Of a DNA stretch of 64,000 nucleotides, positions 52,866 through 62,777 are shown piece by piece. The number at the start of each line of letters is the position of its first letter. Position 1 is the first letter of the stretch. Both the position numbers and the translations under genes were made by a program. The notes beneath the pieces are model-generated. The model saw only the letters and a list, made by a program, of their open reading frames with translations, was not told where the DNA came from and made no database searches. Source of the DNA: Emiliania huxleyi CCMP1516 (lineage: Eukaryota; Haptophyta; Isochrysidales; Noelaerhabdaceae); assembly GCF_000372725.1 (NCBI RefSeq), contig NW_005201004.1, forward strand, positions 168,532-232,531, in the 5' to 3' direction.

Positions 52866-55346
52866 ATGCTGCCCTGTGGATGCGAGCACTTCTGCTGCGG
52901 CATTTGCGAGCACGCGGCTCGCGCAGGGCGCCCGCGCCTCTTCACGCGCGAGAGCGCGGCGCAGTGGGACCCCCCGAACCTCACCGACTACCGTGGCGCT
53001 GACAAGCTCGAGGCCCGCAACGGCGACAGCGGCGAGCCAACAATGTGGTTCTGGCAGATGACAGGTACGCGCTGGCCGGCACACGACAAAAGGGAGAGCC
53101 GCACGACCTTTAACACGGCCACGAAGGCTTGGCGTCGCCTGACCGCCTCCCAGGAGGAGCGGTCAGCAGAGACTGCGGCTCGCTACGATCGAGAAGATGC
53201 CAGGCTGGAGCTGGAGGCAGCAGAGGAGCTGCGCGTGGTTGAGGAGGAGCAGCGCGTGCTCGAGGAGAAGTGCAAGCAGGAGGCGCGCGAGCAGCAGCAG
53301 CAGCAGCGACGGCGCCGGGCCGAGGAGGCGGCCTCGCGCGTGCACGCCGCACGCAATCGTGTGCGCGAGCTGCCGATGCGCCCACGTGATGCGTCGCCGC
53401 GGATCGCGCTGCTGGCCGCGCTGCGGGGCGTCACAGGGAACCGCCTGTGCGACTGGGCGTGGGTCGAATCGGATCCGATCGGATCGAGCCGCGTCCGTTA
53501 TTCGGTGAGGGACTCATCGCCCCGGCTCGAGCTGCCTCTCGACGAGCCCGACGAGATGATGGCGCGGATCGTTGCCGCGTCGGGCAGCGACGAGCGGCCG
53601 CCGTGGGCAGACTGGTGGCCGTCGCCGAGCGAACTGGTCGGCAATCCGCTGCTGGCGGAGAGGGCTCGCGCCTGGAGCCTGGAGAGAGGGCGCTCGCCAG
53701 AGCCGGAGCCGCGCGCGACGACGTGGGCGCTGCAGCAGGTGATCGCCGCGCGACGCGGGTGGGATGGCACGTGGAGCGGCATGCACGTGAGCGGCGGCGA
53801 GGAGACGGAGAGGAATGCTTTCCGCTGGCGGCGTGACACGCTGCGGCTGCGCTTCATCGAGTGCTGCCTGGCTCCCACCGCGCTGCCCGCACTGCTCGAC
53901 GAGCCGGACTTGCCCGACTCGCTGTGGGAAGCGGAGCCGGGCTCGATCAACGACGAGGAGCTGGCGATGCTGGAGCGATGGGAGCGGGTGGATATGCACA
54001 ACGAGCTGCTGCGCGAGTACTCCTTCTGCTACAAGCTCTTCTTCACTGCATCAGCAGCGGCGGCTGCGTCGTTGCCACCGCTCGCCCCGGGTGCGCATGC
54101 GTGGGCGGCATCAGTGCTGCGGCAGGCCGCGTGCGGAGAGCGCGAGCCGCTCAAGCTGGTGGGTGGCAAGTGGGCCTGCGACGTGCATGTCTCGTCCAAC
54201 TTGAAGCTCGCGCTCGAGCCGCTGCCGCCGCGGTTCACCTACCCGGTGGCGACGCTCCCCGCTGCGATCGCCGCCATCGGCGAGGCGTGCAACCGCAACC
54301 GGTGGAGCTCGTGGCCGCCGCGCAGCCACTGCGAGTCGGAGCTGCCGCCGGCGCCGTGCGTGCAGGAGCTCTCGCGCTACTTTCAGGGCTCGTTCACCGC
54401 GGCGAGTACCGGCATCTGGGACAAGTCCAAGCTCTTCCCCGCCTCCTTCGACTTCCACGGCGGCTATCCGCAGCGACATCCCGCCCGTGCGGTGCCGACG
54501 CACCTGCCGCAGCCTGAGCACCGCACCGTCAGCCGCGTGAGCCTCAACCTCTCGGTGTTCCTGCGCACGCGAGGCTCGCACTGCCGTGCCGATTGCGGCG
54601 AGATCGTTGGCGGCTCGTTTGCCGACGATAACTTCCCTTCTACGCACCCACCATACCCACCAATCGAGCCGCGCTACCACTCGAAAGATGAGATGCAGCG
54701 CTTCTACTCGGCGGCGTTGCGCGGCATGCAGTGTGATTGCCAAGGGAGACTCGCGACGCCCGACGATCCCGGAGCATACGCGCGTCATTCTTTCCGTGCG
54801 AGAGCCGCGCGAGTGCCGCCCGAGCCGCGCCCTCCTCTGCGCCGCTGCTCGCTCGAGTGCTGCCGGTGCGACGACGTGCAGCATGAGCTGCCTCCAGCGA
54901 GCGCAGATGCTGGAGTGGCTGCGGTTGCCAACTACATTGCTGCGCGGAGAGCGGAGCTGCAGAGACGAAAAGCAGAGATCGCCGAGGAGAAGCGGAAGCA
55001 GGAGCAGGACCAGAAGCGGAAGCAGGCTGCGGCGGATGCGCGGAAGCGAAAGCGCGAGCGCGAGGACGAGCTGATTCGGCTACAGCTCGAAGAGAGGCAC
55101 GAGCGGCTGCGAGAGAAAGAGCGAGCGAGGCTGCGCGCGAGATACGGAGATGCATGGAGCGAGGGCGCTCCCGAGGTGCCCTGTGCTGTCGCTCTGTCCG
55201 TGGAGAGGGAGGGGGAGGGCTCTATCGAAGGGCGTAGCTGCGGACCGAGTTCCGGGCCCGCAGAGGAGCCTTGCTCGGAGGGGCCTCTCTACGCTCTCGG
55301 CCTCCCTCCTGGGTTTGACGACAGCGTGGTGCCTAGTGCTTGCTGA
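52866..55346 (+). CDS. large coiled-coil protein of unknown function
   Basis: Intronless frame of 826 residues, ATG 52866. It starts with a Cys/His cluster (MLPCGCEHFCCGICEHAARA) that could bind zinc. A coiled-coil stretch at about 95-170 (EEQRVLEEKCKQEAREQQQQ) includes a short polyQ. The middle 450 residues are Trp-rich and look globular (PPWADWWPSPSELVGNPLL, WDGTWSGMHVSGGEETERN). A second Cys cluster (CRADCGEIVGG, MQCDCQGRLA, CSLECCRC) and a strongly charged coiled coil (EEKRKQEQDQKRKQ) follow. No family recognised. The long single exon in an intron-rich genome may indicate a recently expanded or retrotransposed gene. Confidence 0.6.
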   Translation: MLPCGCEHFCCGICEHAARAGRPRLFTRESAAQWDPPNLTDYRGADKLEARNGDSGEPTMWFWQMTGTRWPAHDKRESRTTFNTATKAWRRLTASQEERSAETAARYDREDARLELEAAEELRVVEEEQRVLEEKCKQEAREQQQQQRRRRAEEAASRVHAARNRVRELPMRPRDASPRIALLAALRGVTGNRLCDWAWVESDPIGSSRVRYSVRDSSPRLELPLDEPDEMMARIVAASGSDERPPWADWWPSPSELVGNPLLAERARAWSLERGRSPEPEPRATTWALQQVIAARRGWDGTWSGMHVSGGEETERNAFRWRRDTLRLRFIECCLAPTALPALLDEPDLPDSLWEAEPGSINDEELAMLERWERVDMHNELLREYSFCYKLFFTASAAAAASLPPLAPGAHAWAASVLRQAACGEREPLKLVGGKWACDVHVSSNLKLALEPLPPRFTYPVATLPAAIAAIGEACNRNRWSSWPPRSHCESELPPAPCVQELSRYFQGSFTAASTGIWDKSKLFPASFDFHGGYPQRHPARAVPTHLPQPEHRTVSRVSLNLSVFLRTRGSHCRADCGEIVGGSFADDNFPSTHPPYPPIEPRYHSKDEMQRFYSAALRGMQCDCQGRLATPDDPGAYARHSFRARAARVPPEPRPPLRRCSLECCRCDDVQHELPPASADAGVAAVANYIAARRAELQRRKAEIAEEKRKQEQDQKRKQAAADARKRKREREDELIRLQLEERHERLREKERARLRARYGDAWSEGAPEVPCAVALSVEREGEGSIEGRSCGPSSGPAEEPCSEGPLYALGLPPGFDDSVVPSAC

Positions 55347-56837
55347 GCAGATACTACGCTATGTGGTACTGTGGAAACTTAAATTTCCTCCATTGTACCC
55401 ATGCGGAGCCTTTTATTTGCTCGCGAAACACTCGTGTATGTTCTTGCACGTGTGCAAGATTGGGCCTCTTCTGCCGCAGTCCCTTTGATGGGCGGCCCCT
55501 GGGTGGGGGCCACCTCGAACCCCCTAGCCAGGGCTTCGAGTGGAGGGTGCCCCGGATTCACCTATCCGTCGCGCCCCGGTACCTTCATTAGAACTGATCA
55601 CGTTGCGCAAGCAGCCGTCCCTTCGCCGACTGGACGGCGTGCGCTACGCTGTCGCTCTGTCGTGCACAGTTCTCGTGCTTCGTTGTGACGCGGGAGTAAG
55701 GTCGAGAGGCAGCCCTCGACGAGACGACCTTCGCCGCGATGCCGGACCTCGCCGCCGCCGAGCTCAGCATTCCGGCCGAGCAGATCCCCGATCCCGCAAA
55801 GCCACTGGTGGTTCCCGTCGACACCACAGTGGTGTCCTCTGAGCTCCTCTACTCGGGGTTTCATTCCACTGGCCGACAGTGGGCAATCCAGCCCTACTCA
55901 ACCTCGCCGCTCCTCCTCCAGGGATGCAAGCGTCGTGGGTCCAGATTCCTCAGTGGGGGCCGCCATTAGTGGCTCCTCCCGTTTGTAGAGCTGGAACCCG
56001 CTACAGCCCCGTACTTTGAGAGACTCAGTGTCCTGCAGCTGTCCATCTCAGCCGCGTCGTGGCGCCGCGTCCTCGGTGCTTTGGCTGACCTCGGTGTGTT
56101 CGGCGCAGTGCATATACACATATGTGGATGAGGACGCATTCCGGACGGCTTGCGCCCAGGCACTTCTCTCCCGTCAAATCCCCGTGCCCGAGCTCTTCTT
56201 GCAGTGGGGCGATTTGGGACCATCCGAGGCGGTCGCACCCTTGGGGCCAGCTCCGTATGACCGTATCTGCGGAGGCAAAGACCGTCGACTTCCTGCAGTA
56301 CGTGTCGGTCGCGTCTCTTTGTGACCCTAGCTACGGCCGACGTCCCGTTCGCGCCCCTGTCTGACCTGACCCGCTGCCTGGGACCCGTCTTCACTGCGGT
56401 GGTCCGCGCGGGCACCGATCCCCATGGCGCATGGGGAGCGTCGTCGTGGGCCGGGGCAGTGATGAGAGGGCGAAAGGGTGCAATTCTCTGTGTTTCTCGT
56501 GTTTCGAGCGCATGCTCGAAAGAAAAAACCGCGCGGAGAAGTGAATCGACCAACACAGCCGGCCCGCCAGGGGCTGCCGTATTTCTGATTTTTTGTGTTA
56601 TTTGTTTGTTTGCGGAGCGAGGCAGATATGTGCAATACACAAAATAACTTAAAAGTGTGCGTCCCGCAAGGAGAGCTCTACGACCTCCCCCGCGGCTCCC
56701 CACTGACAGCTCCATGCACCCAGCCCCATGCAATTCACTCCCCCTCACATGATGATTAATGCGCACATGGCGGAGACGTGTGGTTGCGACCAGACCGCGC
56801 TCCCAGGCGCGGCGCCGCCGGCGACGCCAACAAGCGA
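55347..56837. other. unassigned region with broken open frames
   Basis: Short frames in changing phases on + (for example MPDLAAAELSIPAEQIPDPA at 55,739 and CIYTYVDEDAFRTACAQALL near 56,110) look like remnants of a protein, perhaps a retroelement or pseudogene. No domain can be named. Confidence 0.3.
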
Positions 56838-57455
56838 TTACCAAGTGCCAGGTCCCTGGTAGCAGACGTCAAACTTGATGTCGTCGATCGACGGATGCGT
56901 GAGGGTCTTGCATTCGCCGGGGGCCAACGAGATGTCTGTGCCAATCTCGCACTGCGTCTCGCCCTGGTCGCAGGCGCCGTAGCCGATGTGCAGGACGTCA
57001 AAGGAAGCCAGCAGCGACTTCATGATCCGCAGGTAGGGCACGGTGTAGCCCTGGTGCAGCGGGCAGCCGCGCAGCCGCAGGAAACCCACATCGTTGTGGG
57101 CGGTCTCTCCATCCAGCTCAAGGGTCAGGTGGCAGGTGCCGTCCTCACAAAAGTGGAACGTCTCCGAGTCGCCCGCCGCAGAGTTGACGTAGAATGGGCG
57201 GATGTGCTCCTTGCCGGTGGAGCCACAGCCAGTATTGGACGGGGTCACGGTCAGCTTGATGTGGTCGCGGAGGTGAGGGTCAAAGTACAGCGGGTTCGAC
57301 TCGTAGGCCCCGACGGCGTCGTTCGAGAGGCCCGCTGGGATCGAAGCCAGCGCCTCGCCGGTCGTGATGGGCTGGGTGACGCCGGCGTGCGACGTGTCTG
57401 CGCTTGTCTTGGCGACGGGCGCGGCGGTAGCAGCGTAGATGAGGCAGAGGACCAT
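56838..57455 (-). CDS. secreted Cys-containing protein, unknown family
   Basis: Intronless frame of 205 residues, ATG 57455, with a signal peptide (MVLCLIYAATAAPVA). The mature part contains TVTPSNTGCGSTGKEHIRPF, a FHFCEDGTCHLTLELDGE motif and DVLHIGYGACDQGETQCEIG. Six to eight cysteines fit disulfides. The order of conserved-looking blocks resembles extracellular surface proteins, but no family was recognised. The longest LINE-A copy begins within a few bases of its start codon, so its original promoter and 5' UTR may be gone. Confidence 0.6.
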   Translation of the reverse strand: MVLCLIYAATAAPVAKTSADTSHAGVTQPITTGEALASIPAGLSNDAVGAYESNPLYFDPHLRDHIKLTVTPSNTGCGSTGKEHIRPFYVNSAAGDSETFHFCEDGTCHLTLELDGETAHNDVGFLRLRGCPLHQGYTVPYLRIMKSLLASFDVLHIGYGACDQGETQCEIGTDISLAPGECKTLTHPSIDDIKFDVCYQGPGTW

Positions 57456-58743
57456 GGAGGCAGAGGTAGAAAAGGATCGAGAGAGTTTCGACCTCAAGGT
57501 GGTCGGCCAACCCAGCTTCTCCTTGACAAAAAAAGATACGCTGTCCGCTCCTCGGCCCTGGGTGTGGGAATGCAGAGCGTGCAAAGCGGCTAGGGATGAG
57601 GCCACAAAAGAGGCGCGCGAGGCAAGGAGGAGACGCGGGGAACTGAAAGACTGGGACGACTGGAAACAAGAAGACAGTGAGCCACCACAGGCGTCGTTGG
57701 CGCACATACTGAGCGGCAGCTGCGCTGGAAATAAGGAAGAGGCGCGTCACTTCATGCGGAAGCTCGACAAACACACAGCGAGGGCGACAGCAAGAGTTGA
57801 ACGGGAGGCGCCGGACTCAAAAGACACCGCCACATTCCTGAGACGAGCGAGGGCAGCCTCCTTAAAGGCGAAAGGGTCTAGATTTGGAGCGCTCGCCGAA
57901 GAGGAGTACGACAAAATAGCGCCCGTGATTGCCTGCACGCTACCCGCACTCACGGACTCCATACCCGAAAGAAAGAGAAGGGAGCTCGCGGGAGAGGTGA
58001 CGAGTGAACTACAGGTAGTGGGGAAGGCAGCCTCGATTGCCATACAGACATGGGTGCGAAACAACGACAAGACCAGGGCACGGGCAGAGGAACGAGAGAA
58101 GAATATAGGGTGGATAAAGCGCCTGTTCACGGCATGGAGGGTGAGCCACGCCGAACGTACCGAGCGGAGAGCCGAGCGGAAGGAGGACGGGGAAGATGAC
58201 TCCGAGGAGGACGAACCAGTGGAAATCCAGTTGTCAGATGTCACGATGCATCCGAAGGGGACCCCAGCGCCGGCATCATCCGTAGAGGCACGAGTGTTCG
58301 AAGAGAGAGTGGACCTGAGCAACAACATGACTTGGAGGCAAATGATCGGAGTGGGAGTCAGAAATGTGGTCCTTGCGCGAGGGGAGCTCGATAGACTCGA
58401 GGGGCCAGGATACGCCGCGAGGAGGACGGAGTTGCGCCGAAAGGCGAAAGAAGCCGCGAGAACAAGGGACCGGCAGGCGGCGGCGTCACAGGACGAGGCA
58501 GAAGAGAACGACGCGACAGAGGAGGAAATGACAAGGGAGAGAACGACGAGAGTGGGACGACCGCGAGGTGGCATGAAGATTGCAGCGAGAATCGGCGAGA
58601 GACTGCGAAGAGAGATAGGAAGAGGCAGACTCCCTAGGGTGGGCGACGGCTAGCGCACCACACACCTCTCCTTAAAATCCCTGTGTGGTGGCGGCGCGCC
58701 GTCCTCCCATCCCTCCCTTGGGTTGTCTGTTTTCTTTCTTTCT
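57456..58743 (+). mobile_element. LINE-A, longest copy, C-terminal ORF part plus 3' end
   Basis: An open frame (57,439-58,653) encodes about 400 residues rich in Arg/Glu. Near its start it has WECRAC, and later LAHILSGSCAGN then RHFMRKLDKH, a CxxC...H...C...RH-type pattern found behind the reverse transcriptase of LINE elements. It ends RERTTRVGRPRGGMK then GRGRLPRVGDG, followed by about 90 nt of UTR and a TTTC-repeat tail. The RT and endonuclease parts are missing, so even this copy is 5'-truncated. It is the reference for the copies at 4.7, 15.0, 30.6, 31.3, 31.7, 45.4, 52.4 and 61.3-61.5 kb. Confidence 0.7.
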
Positions 58744-59898
58744 TTTTTGGGTGTGAGGTTGCCGACTGCACTCCAAGTTTTAAAAACCGAACAGGCAAGG
58801 CCAAGGGAGAGAAAGAAATCGTAAAGAAATCGTAAATCGCAGAACTCTCTCTCGCAACAACACTTGCACGTACGTACAACCCCCTCTCCCTTCTCTCTCG
58901 CTTGCTTGTAACATACTTGTGGGTTGTTAGGCATTGTGGGGTTGGCACTCCCATCGACCCTGCCTCATGAGGGTCATGACCTCCTGCGGTCTCTGAGATG
59001 GACACCAGTGGGTGTGGGACCACAGCCAGGATACACTCGAAGGCTGGGTAAGCAGTAGAGGTCGACGCGTCCCACATGGTATGTGTCGCTGTCGGCACGC
59101 TGTCGACAGGACGTCGAGCGACACCGGTGGCAGTGCCACCCAGGAGTGGTCGGGCGGTCTCCCGTCATGAGAGAGCCACCATGTGATCCGTATGATGGTT
59201 CCTGACAACCGCCTCAGTCAACTTTCGTCACAGTTCCCGCTCTGAGAGGAGCTGCGGGTCAGTTCGACAGCTGGAGCTGTGTCGCCGGCGTGCGGCGGCC
59301 TGCCTCCGGAGGTGCCTCTGAGGTGGACATTTTTTGGTCACCGCGAGAGAACGCGTTCGAATTTTCACTCCGGAACTTCAACTGAGCACGCGCACCGGCC
59401 AGGGCTACAATAGTGCCAGTGAGGCGGAGGCGCGAGTCGGAAGGCCGCGACCGTCAAGAGAAGCCTTACTGCGGTCGCCACGCCCGCGCACTTGAGCCAG
59501 CTAGTGTTCCCTTCGTTTTCCTACAATCGCTGTGAACCCAGCCACGTAGAGAGAGAGAGCATCAGCAACCATGATGCATGTCGTAGAGCGGGGAGGGTGC
59601 AGGAGAGAGAGGGGCGCTTTAGTAAGCGTTGATTTGCATGACAGTACGATTGACCACTGTTACACAGTCTCGAACAGCAGTCGATCGATAGAGGCCTCTC
59701 GCAGTCGCACGCACACCCAAACGTCTCACACTCCTACCCAACCGTTTTGTGGCTCCAGCACTCCACATACGTCAGTCTCACCACTGATGCCTCGGCACGG
59801 TATCGCGGCGAGTCGCTGCCGCGCACGACGCGCGCGTCTCCCTCAAACGCCATCGCACACACGTATCACGGTTGTCCGACAGTGCCAGCAGCGCGGCC
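58744..59898. other. intergenic, no gene recognised
   Basis: Sequence of moderate GC with no frame showing protein motifs on either strand. It forms the 3' flank of the rhamnose-mutarotase-like gene. Confidence 0.4.
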
Positions 59899-60522
59899 TC
59901 AGCTCGCGACAAAGGGCGGCTGTTTGGAGCTCGTCCACCCCGCCGCCGGGCCCGTCCGGTTGTGCACAAGAGGCGGCGCGTCCTTGGTGGACGTCTTGCC
60001 GGCCGGGTGGTTTGGCGTGTAGGACGGGTTCGGACCCAGGCGCGGGGAAAAGTCGACCGCCCAGCCCCCGCAGTGATTGACCTGCACGAGCGGCGACCAC
60101 CACTCGCCCGGGTGCGCTGGGTCGCCAGCGCCGCCCTGCGACGGCGGCGGACCGCTCCAGTGCAGCGGCTCCTGGCACGGCTCGCAATACGTCCACCAGA
60201 AGCGGACGACCGGGTCGGCGGCGACGCGCGCCATGTCGGCGTCAAAGTCTGTGCCGACGTAGATGAACTGATGGAACATCATGTTCGTGGTGGGATGAAA
60301 CCACACGACGAAGTCGCGCATGTTGCTCGCATACATTCTCGCCATCACCTCCTCCCACGTTTTGTCGTGCAGCTGCTGGTACTGCTCGATCAGCTCGGGC
60401 CGGGCGCGAATCATGCCAGCGTGGTACGTGCCTCCCCGCAAGCGTCGCCGCCGAAGCCGATCGAGGATCGCAAAGGCGGCAGCGCCGGCGGCGGCGCCGA
60501 GGAGGAGTGAGCGGCACTCCAT
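59899..60522 (-). CDS. L-rhamnose mutarotase-like protein with N-terminal anchor
   Basis: ATG at 60522 (MECRSLLLGAAAGAAAF), 207 residues. The N-terminal hydrophobic stretch is a likely anchor or signal. Residues about 32-125 resemble the RhaM family: YHAGMIRARPELIEQYQQLH, then KTWEEVMARMYASNMRDFVV and VVRFWWTYCEPCQEPL, a ferredoxin-like fold that interconverts rhamnose anomers. The catalytic His of H-x-x-W is present (HDKTWEEV). The C-terminal 80 residues (PPPSQGGAGDPAHPGEWWSP and onwards) are an extension usual in eukaryotic relatives. The true substrate may be another sugar. An extension to a GTG at 60,528 is possible but less likely. Confidence 0.7.
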   Translation of the reverse strand: MECRSLLLGAAAGAAAFAILDRLRRRRLRGGTYHAGMIRARPELIEQYQQLHDKTWEEVMARMYASNMRDFVVWFHPTTNMMFHQFIYVGTDFDADMARVAADPVVRFWWTYCEPCQEPLHWSGPPPSQGGAGDPAHPGEWWSPLVQVNHCGGWAVDFSPRLGPNPSYTPNHPAGKTSTKDAPPLVHNRTGPAAGWTSSKQPPFVAS

Positions 60523-60626
60523 ACACACGTTTTGAACTTTCGGCGAGGTCGTTGTCAGAGAGAGTTGTTGTTGTTGTCGTCGTCACAGCAACCGCTGGCG
60601 AGGGAGTCGTCGAGAAGCTGCCTCCA

Positions 60627-60848
60627 GGGTTCCGGCTCCTACCCAGATAGGGGGTCTGCCGGCTGGCCCCTCCCAGATAGGTAGGTAGGTTGGTCTTGTT
60701 TGGCCCAAAAGGGCCCTGCAATAGGTAGGTACCGCCTCTTTTCATCTTTTTTCGCTTCGCTGCGCGGCCTGGGGATAGGTAGGTAGGTAGGGCGTTTTGG
60801 CGCGAGTCAGTCCCAACAGACCCCCTATCCGGGTAGGAGCCGGAACCC
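60627..60848. mobile_element. 222-bp MITE with 32-bp terminal inverted repeats
   Basis: 60,627-60,658 (GGGTTCCGGCTCCTACCCAG...) is the complement of 60,817-60,848 with one mismatch. The interior carries several GGTAGGTAGGT runs and no coding potential. No clear target-site duplication. It lies just upstream of the rhamnose-mutarotase-like gene start. Confidence 0.8.
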
Positions 60849-60920
60849 AGGGCCGCCTCAAGGGCAACGCAGGTCGATTTCTTTTTCACTATTTCACTTT
60901 TGGTTATAGCAGATCAAGGC

Positions 60921-60960
60921 ATTACGTGTGAGTGTTAGAGTTGTTTGGTATTGCTAAAAA
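60921..60960 (+). repeat. R2 interspersed repeat, partial
   Basis: ATTACGTGTGAGTGTTAGAG onwards is identical to the last 41 bp of the copy at 46,174-46,234. Confidence 0.8.
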
Positions 60961-61039
60961 TGATCTCTCAGAGCTCACACAAATCACAGGTGGACTGTGT
61001 GACTCCTCGGTTTCTGGCGACTCTTGACGTAGTCGGTCG

Positions 61040-61170
61040 GTAATAAATAAATAAATAAAATGCTTTGCCAAGAACAGACCTAAAAACAAAATAAAACGGA
61101 CACATAAATAAATAAATACAACGGACATCCCAAGCTAGGGCTGGGTCGAGGACAGACACGTCCCCACCTT
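61040..61170 (-). mobile_element. LINE-B tail fragments (two TAAA runs)
   Basis: TAAA repeats at 61,041-61,060 and 61,106-61,119 followed by ACGGACA and a CAGACACGTCCCC segment related to the 27.2-kb and 40.6-kb copies. Short and diverged. Confidence 0.5.
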
Positions 61171-61283
61171 TGCAGGATTTTGCAAAAGCGAGGGGGGAGG
61201 GCGCATCGCCGCGCGGAGAGGGCTGGGCACAGGGCACAGGGATCTCTCTCGTATAGGATATGCACTCGGCGGCACGAGGGCGG

Positions 61284-61540
61284 AAGGCTGCGGACACAAA
61301 GAAAGAAAGAAAACAGACAACCCAAGGCGCAAGGGAGGGATGGCGCGGATGGGAGGACGGCACGCCGCCACCACACAGGGATTTTAAGGAGAGGAGTGTG
61401 GTGCTAGCCGTCGCCCACCCTAGGGAGTCTGCCTCTTCCTATCTCTCTTCGCAGTGTCTCTCGCCGCTTCTCGCTGCGGAAAAAGAAAGAAAGAAAACAG
61501 ACAACCCAAGGGAGGGATGGGAGGACTGCGGACACACCAA
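61284..61540 (-). mobile_element. two adjacent LINE-A copies (about 190 bp and about 45 bp), reverse orientation
   Basis: The complement of 61,289-61,479 matches the last about 190 bp of LINE-A. Directly next to it 61,481-61,526 is a second, 45-bp copy of the very end. TGCGGACACA stands before the first tail and again after the second copy, and TGCGGA lies between them. The same target word was therefore probably used twice. Confidence 0.75.
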
Positions 61541-61854
61541 ACAAGAACCGCCGAAGTTTTTCGGCGAGCACTACGGTGCTCGCGGATTCGACTGTCCCCC
61601 CGATCGTGCCCACCTCCATGAGGACGACGGCGCCTTCTAAAGGTCCGTCGCAGGCTGTGCCTCTTTTGGTACCTGTGTCGAACCTGTGTGCTGTGCGAGA
61701 GAGTTCTTGGAGCACTTGGAGTGCAGTTATTAACCTCACATCCAGGGCCGGGGAGCTAAGAAGCGCACCCAGCGGGCCGGATGATCGGTGTCGGGTTACG
61801 GGCTAGAGAGCCCTAGCCCCGGGGGTGCGCGTTCGCAGGGCCATAACACGGGTC

Positions 61855-62000
61855 TCCGAGGGTTGGCTCCGTGTACCGGGTTTCCCCTTAACTGCAGAAC
61901 GCCGCCCCTCTACTCGGAGCTAAAGAATACTCTCCGAGGGATAGTACCGCGCTCTGGGTTTCCCCTAGCAGCAGAACGCCCCCTCTACTCGGAGCTAGTG
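61855..62000. repeat. tandem repeat, two units of about 73 bp
   Basis: Units beginning CTCCGAGGG and ending TCTACTCGGAGCTA, sharing GGGTTTCCCCT and GCAGAACGCC, at about 61,855 and 61,930. Confidence 0.7.
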
Positions 62001-62199
62001 GACACGACACTAGCTAGTGATACGAGAATACATACCGCCCCCACGCAACTACTCGAAGATAATACGAGAATACGCAGCTGCGAGACGCCTATAAAGAAAC
62101 AGCGAGGTAAAGTTCGGCGGCTATGATAAACCGAAAGTTGTCGTAAAACGCGGGCAAAAGCAAAGCAGAGGGCGGGCGCTTTCTGCCGCAGCGATGCCC

Positions 62200-62720
62200 G
62201 CAGCCTGTCGAGCAGCTTCCGCGGCGCACATGCGCCGCGGGGTTGAACGACAGCCGCGCCTCTCGAGCCACCCGTGCCACGCGCGGCGACGCGCACCCTG
62301 CGCGCCAGTCGGCGCACTGGCAGTACTGCACTAGCCAGCACGGCGTGGAGCAATGCATCCAGGGCATTGTGTTGGGCGCCAGCCAGCATGCCTCAGCACA
62401 GAGCAAGAGCGCATGCTGCGCACCCTGGCGCAGCACCAGCTCGCCTCCAATCAGGCACTCTCACCACTGCACAGCCGCCCACGAGCGCCCGCAGCTGCAC
62501 TGCTCAACGCTCAAGCTCAGGAGCCTCCCCTTGTTGTCGCAGCTTTGTGCAGTGCAGCGTGCAAGCAGCGCAGCGCCAGGCAGACCCGTGGAACGCCCGG
62601 GCGGCTGTGGGACGGAGGCCCGCCGAGCGAGTGCGAGCCGCATTGGCGGCCATGTCTCCCGCAGCCGCGAGCGAGCGGTGCAAAGAGGCAGCGTCGCGCA
62701 TGCTTTTCCGTAACGGATTT
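62200..62720 (+). other. copy 2 of the repeated coding-like family (see 36,380-36,890)
   Basis: Contains MLRTLAQHQLASNQALSPLH and RPRAPAAALLNAQAQEPPLV in one frame and the upstream HPARQSAHWQYC block in another, so this copy has a frameshift. It ends about 60 bp before the FKBP start codon. Confidence 0.5.
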
Positions 62721-62777
62721 TCGAGTTCGATTTGTTGAATTCTTTACTCGCGCCCACCAATTGCCACATGTATACAT

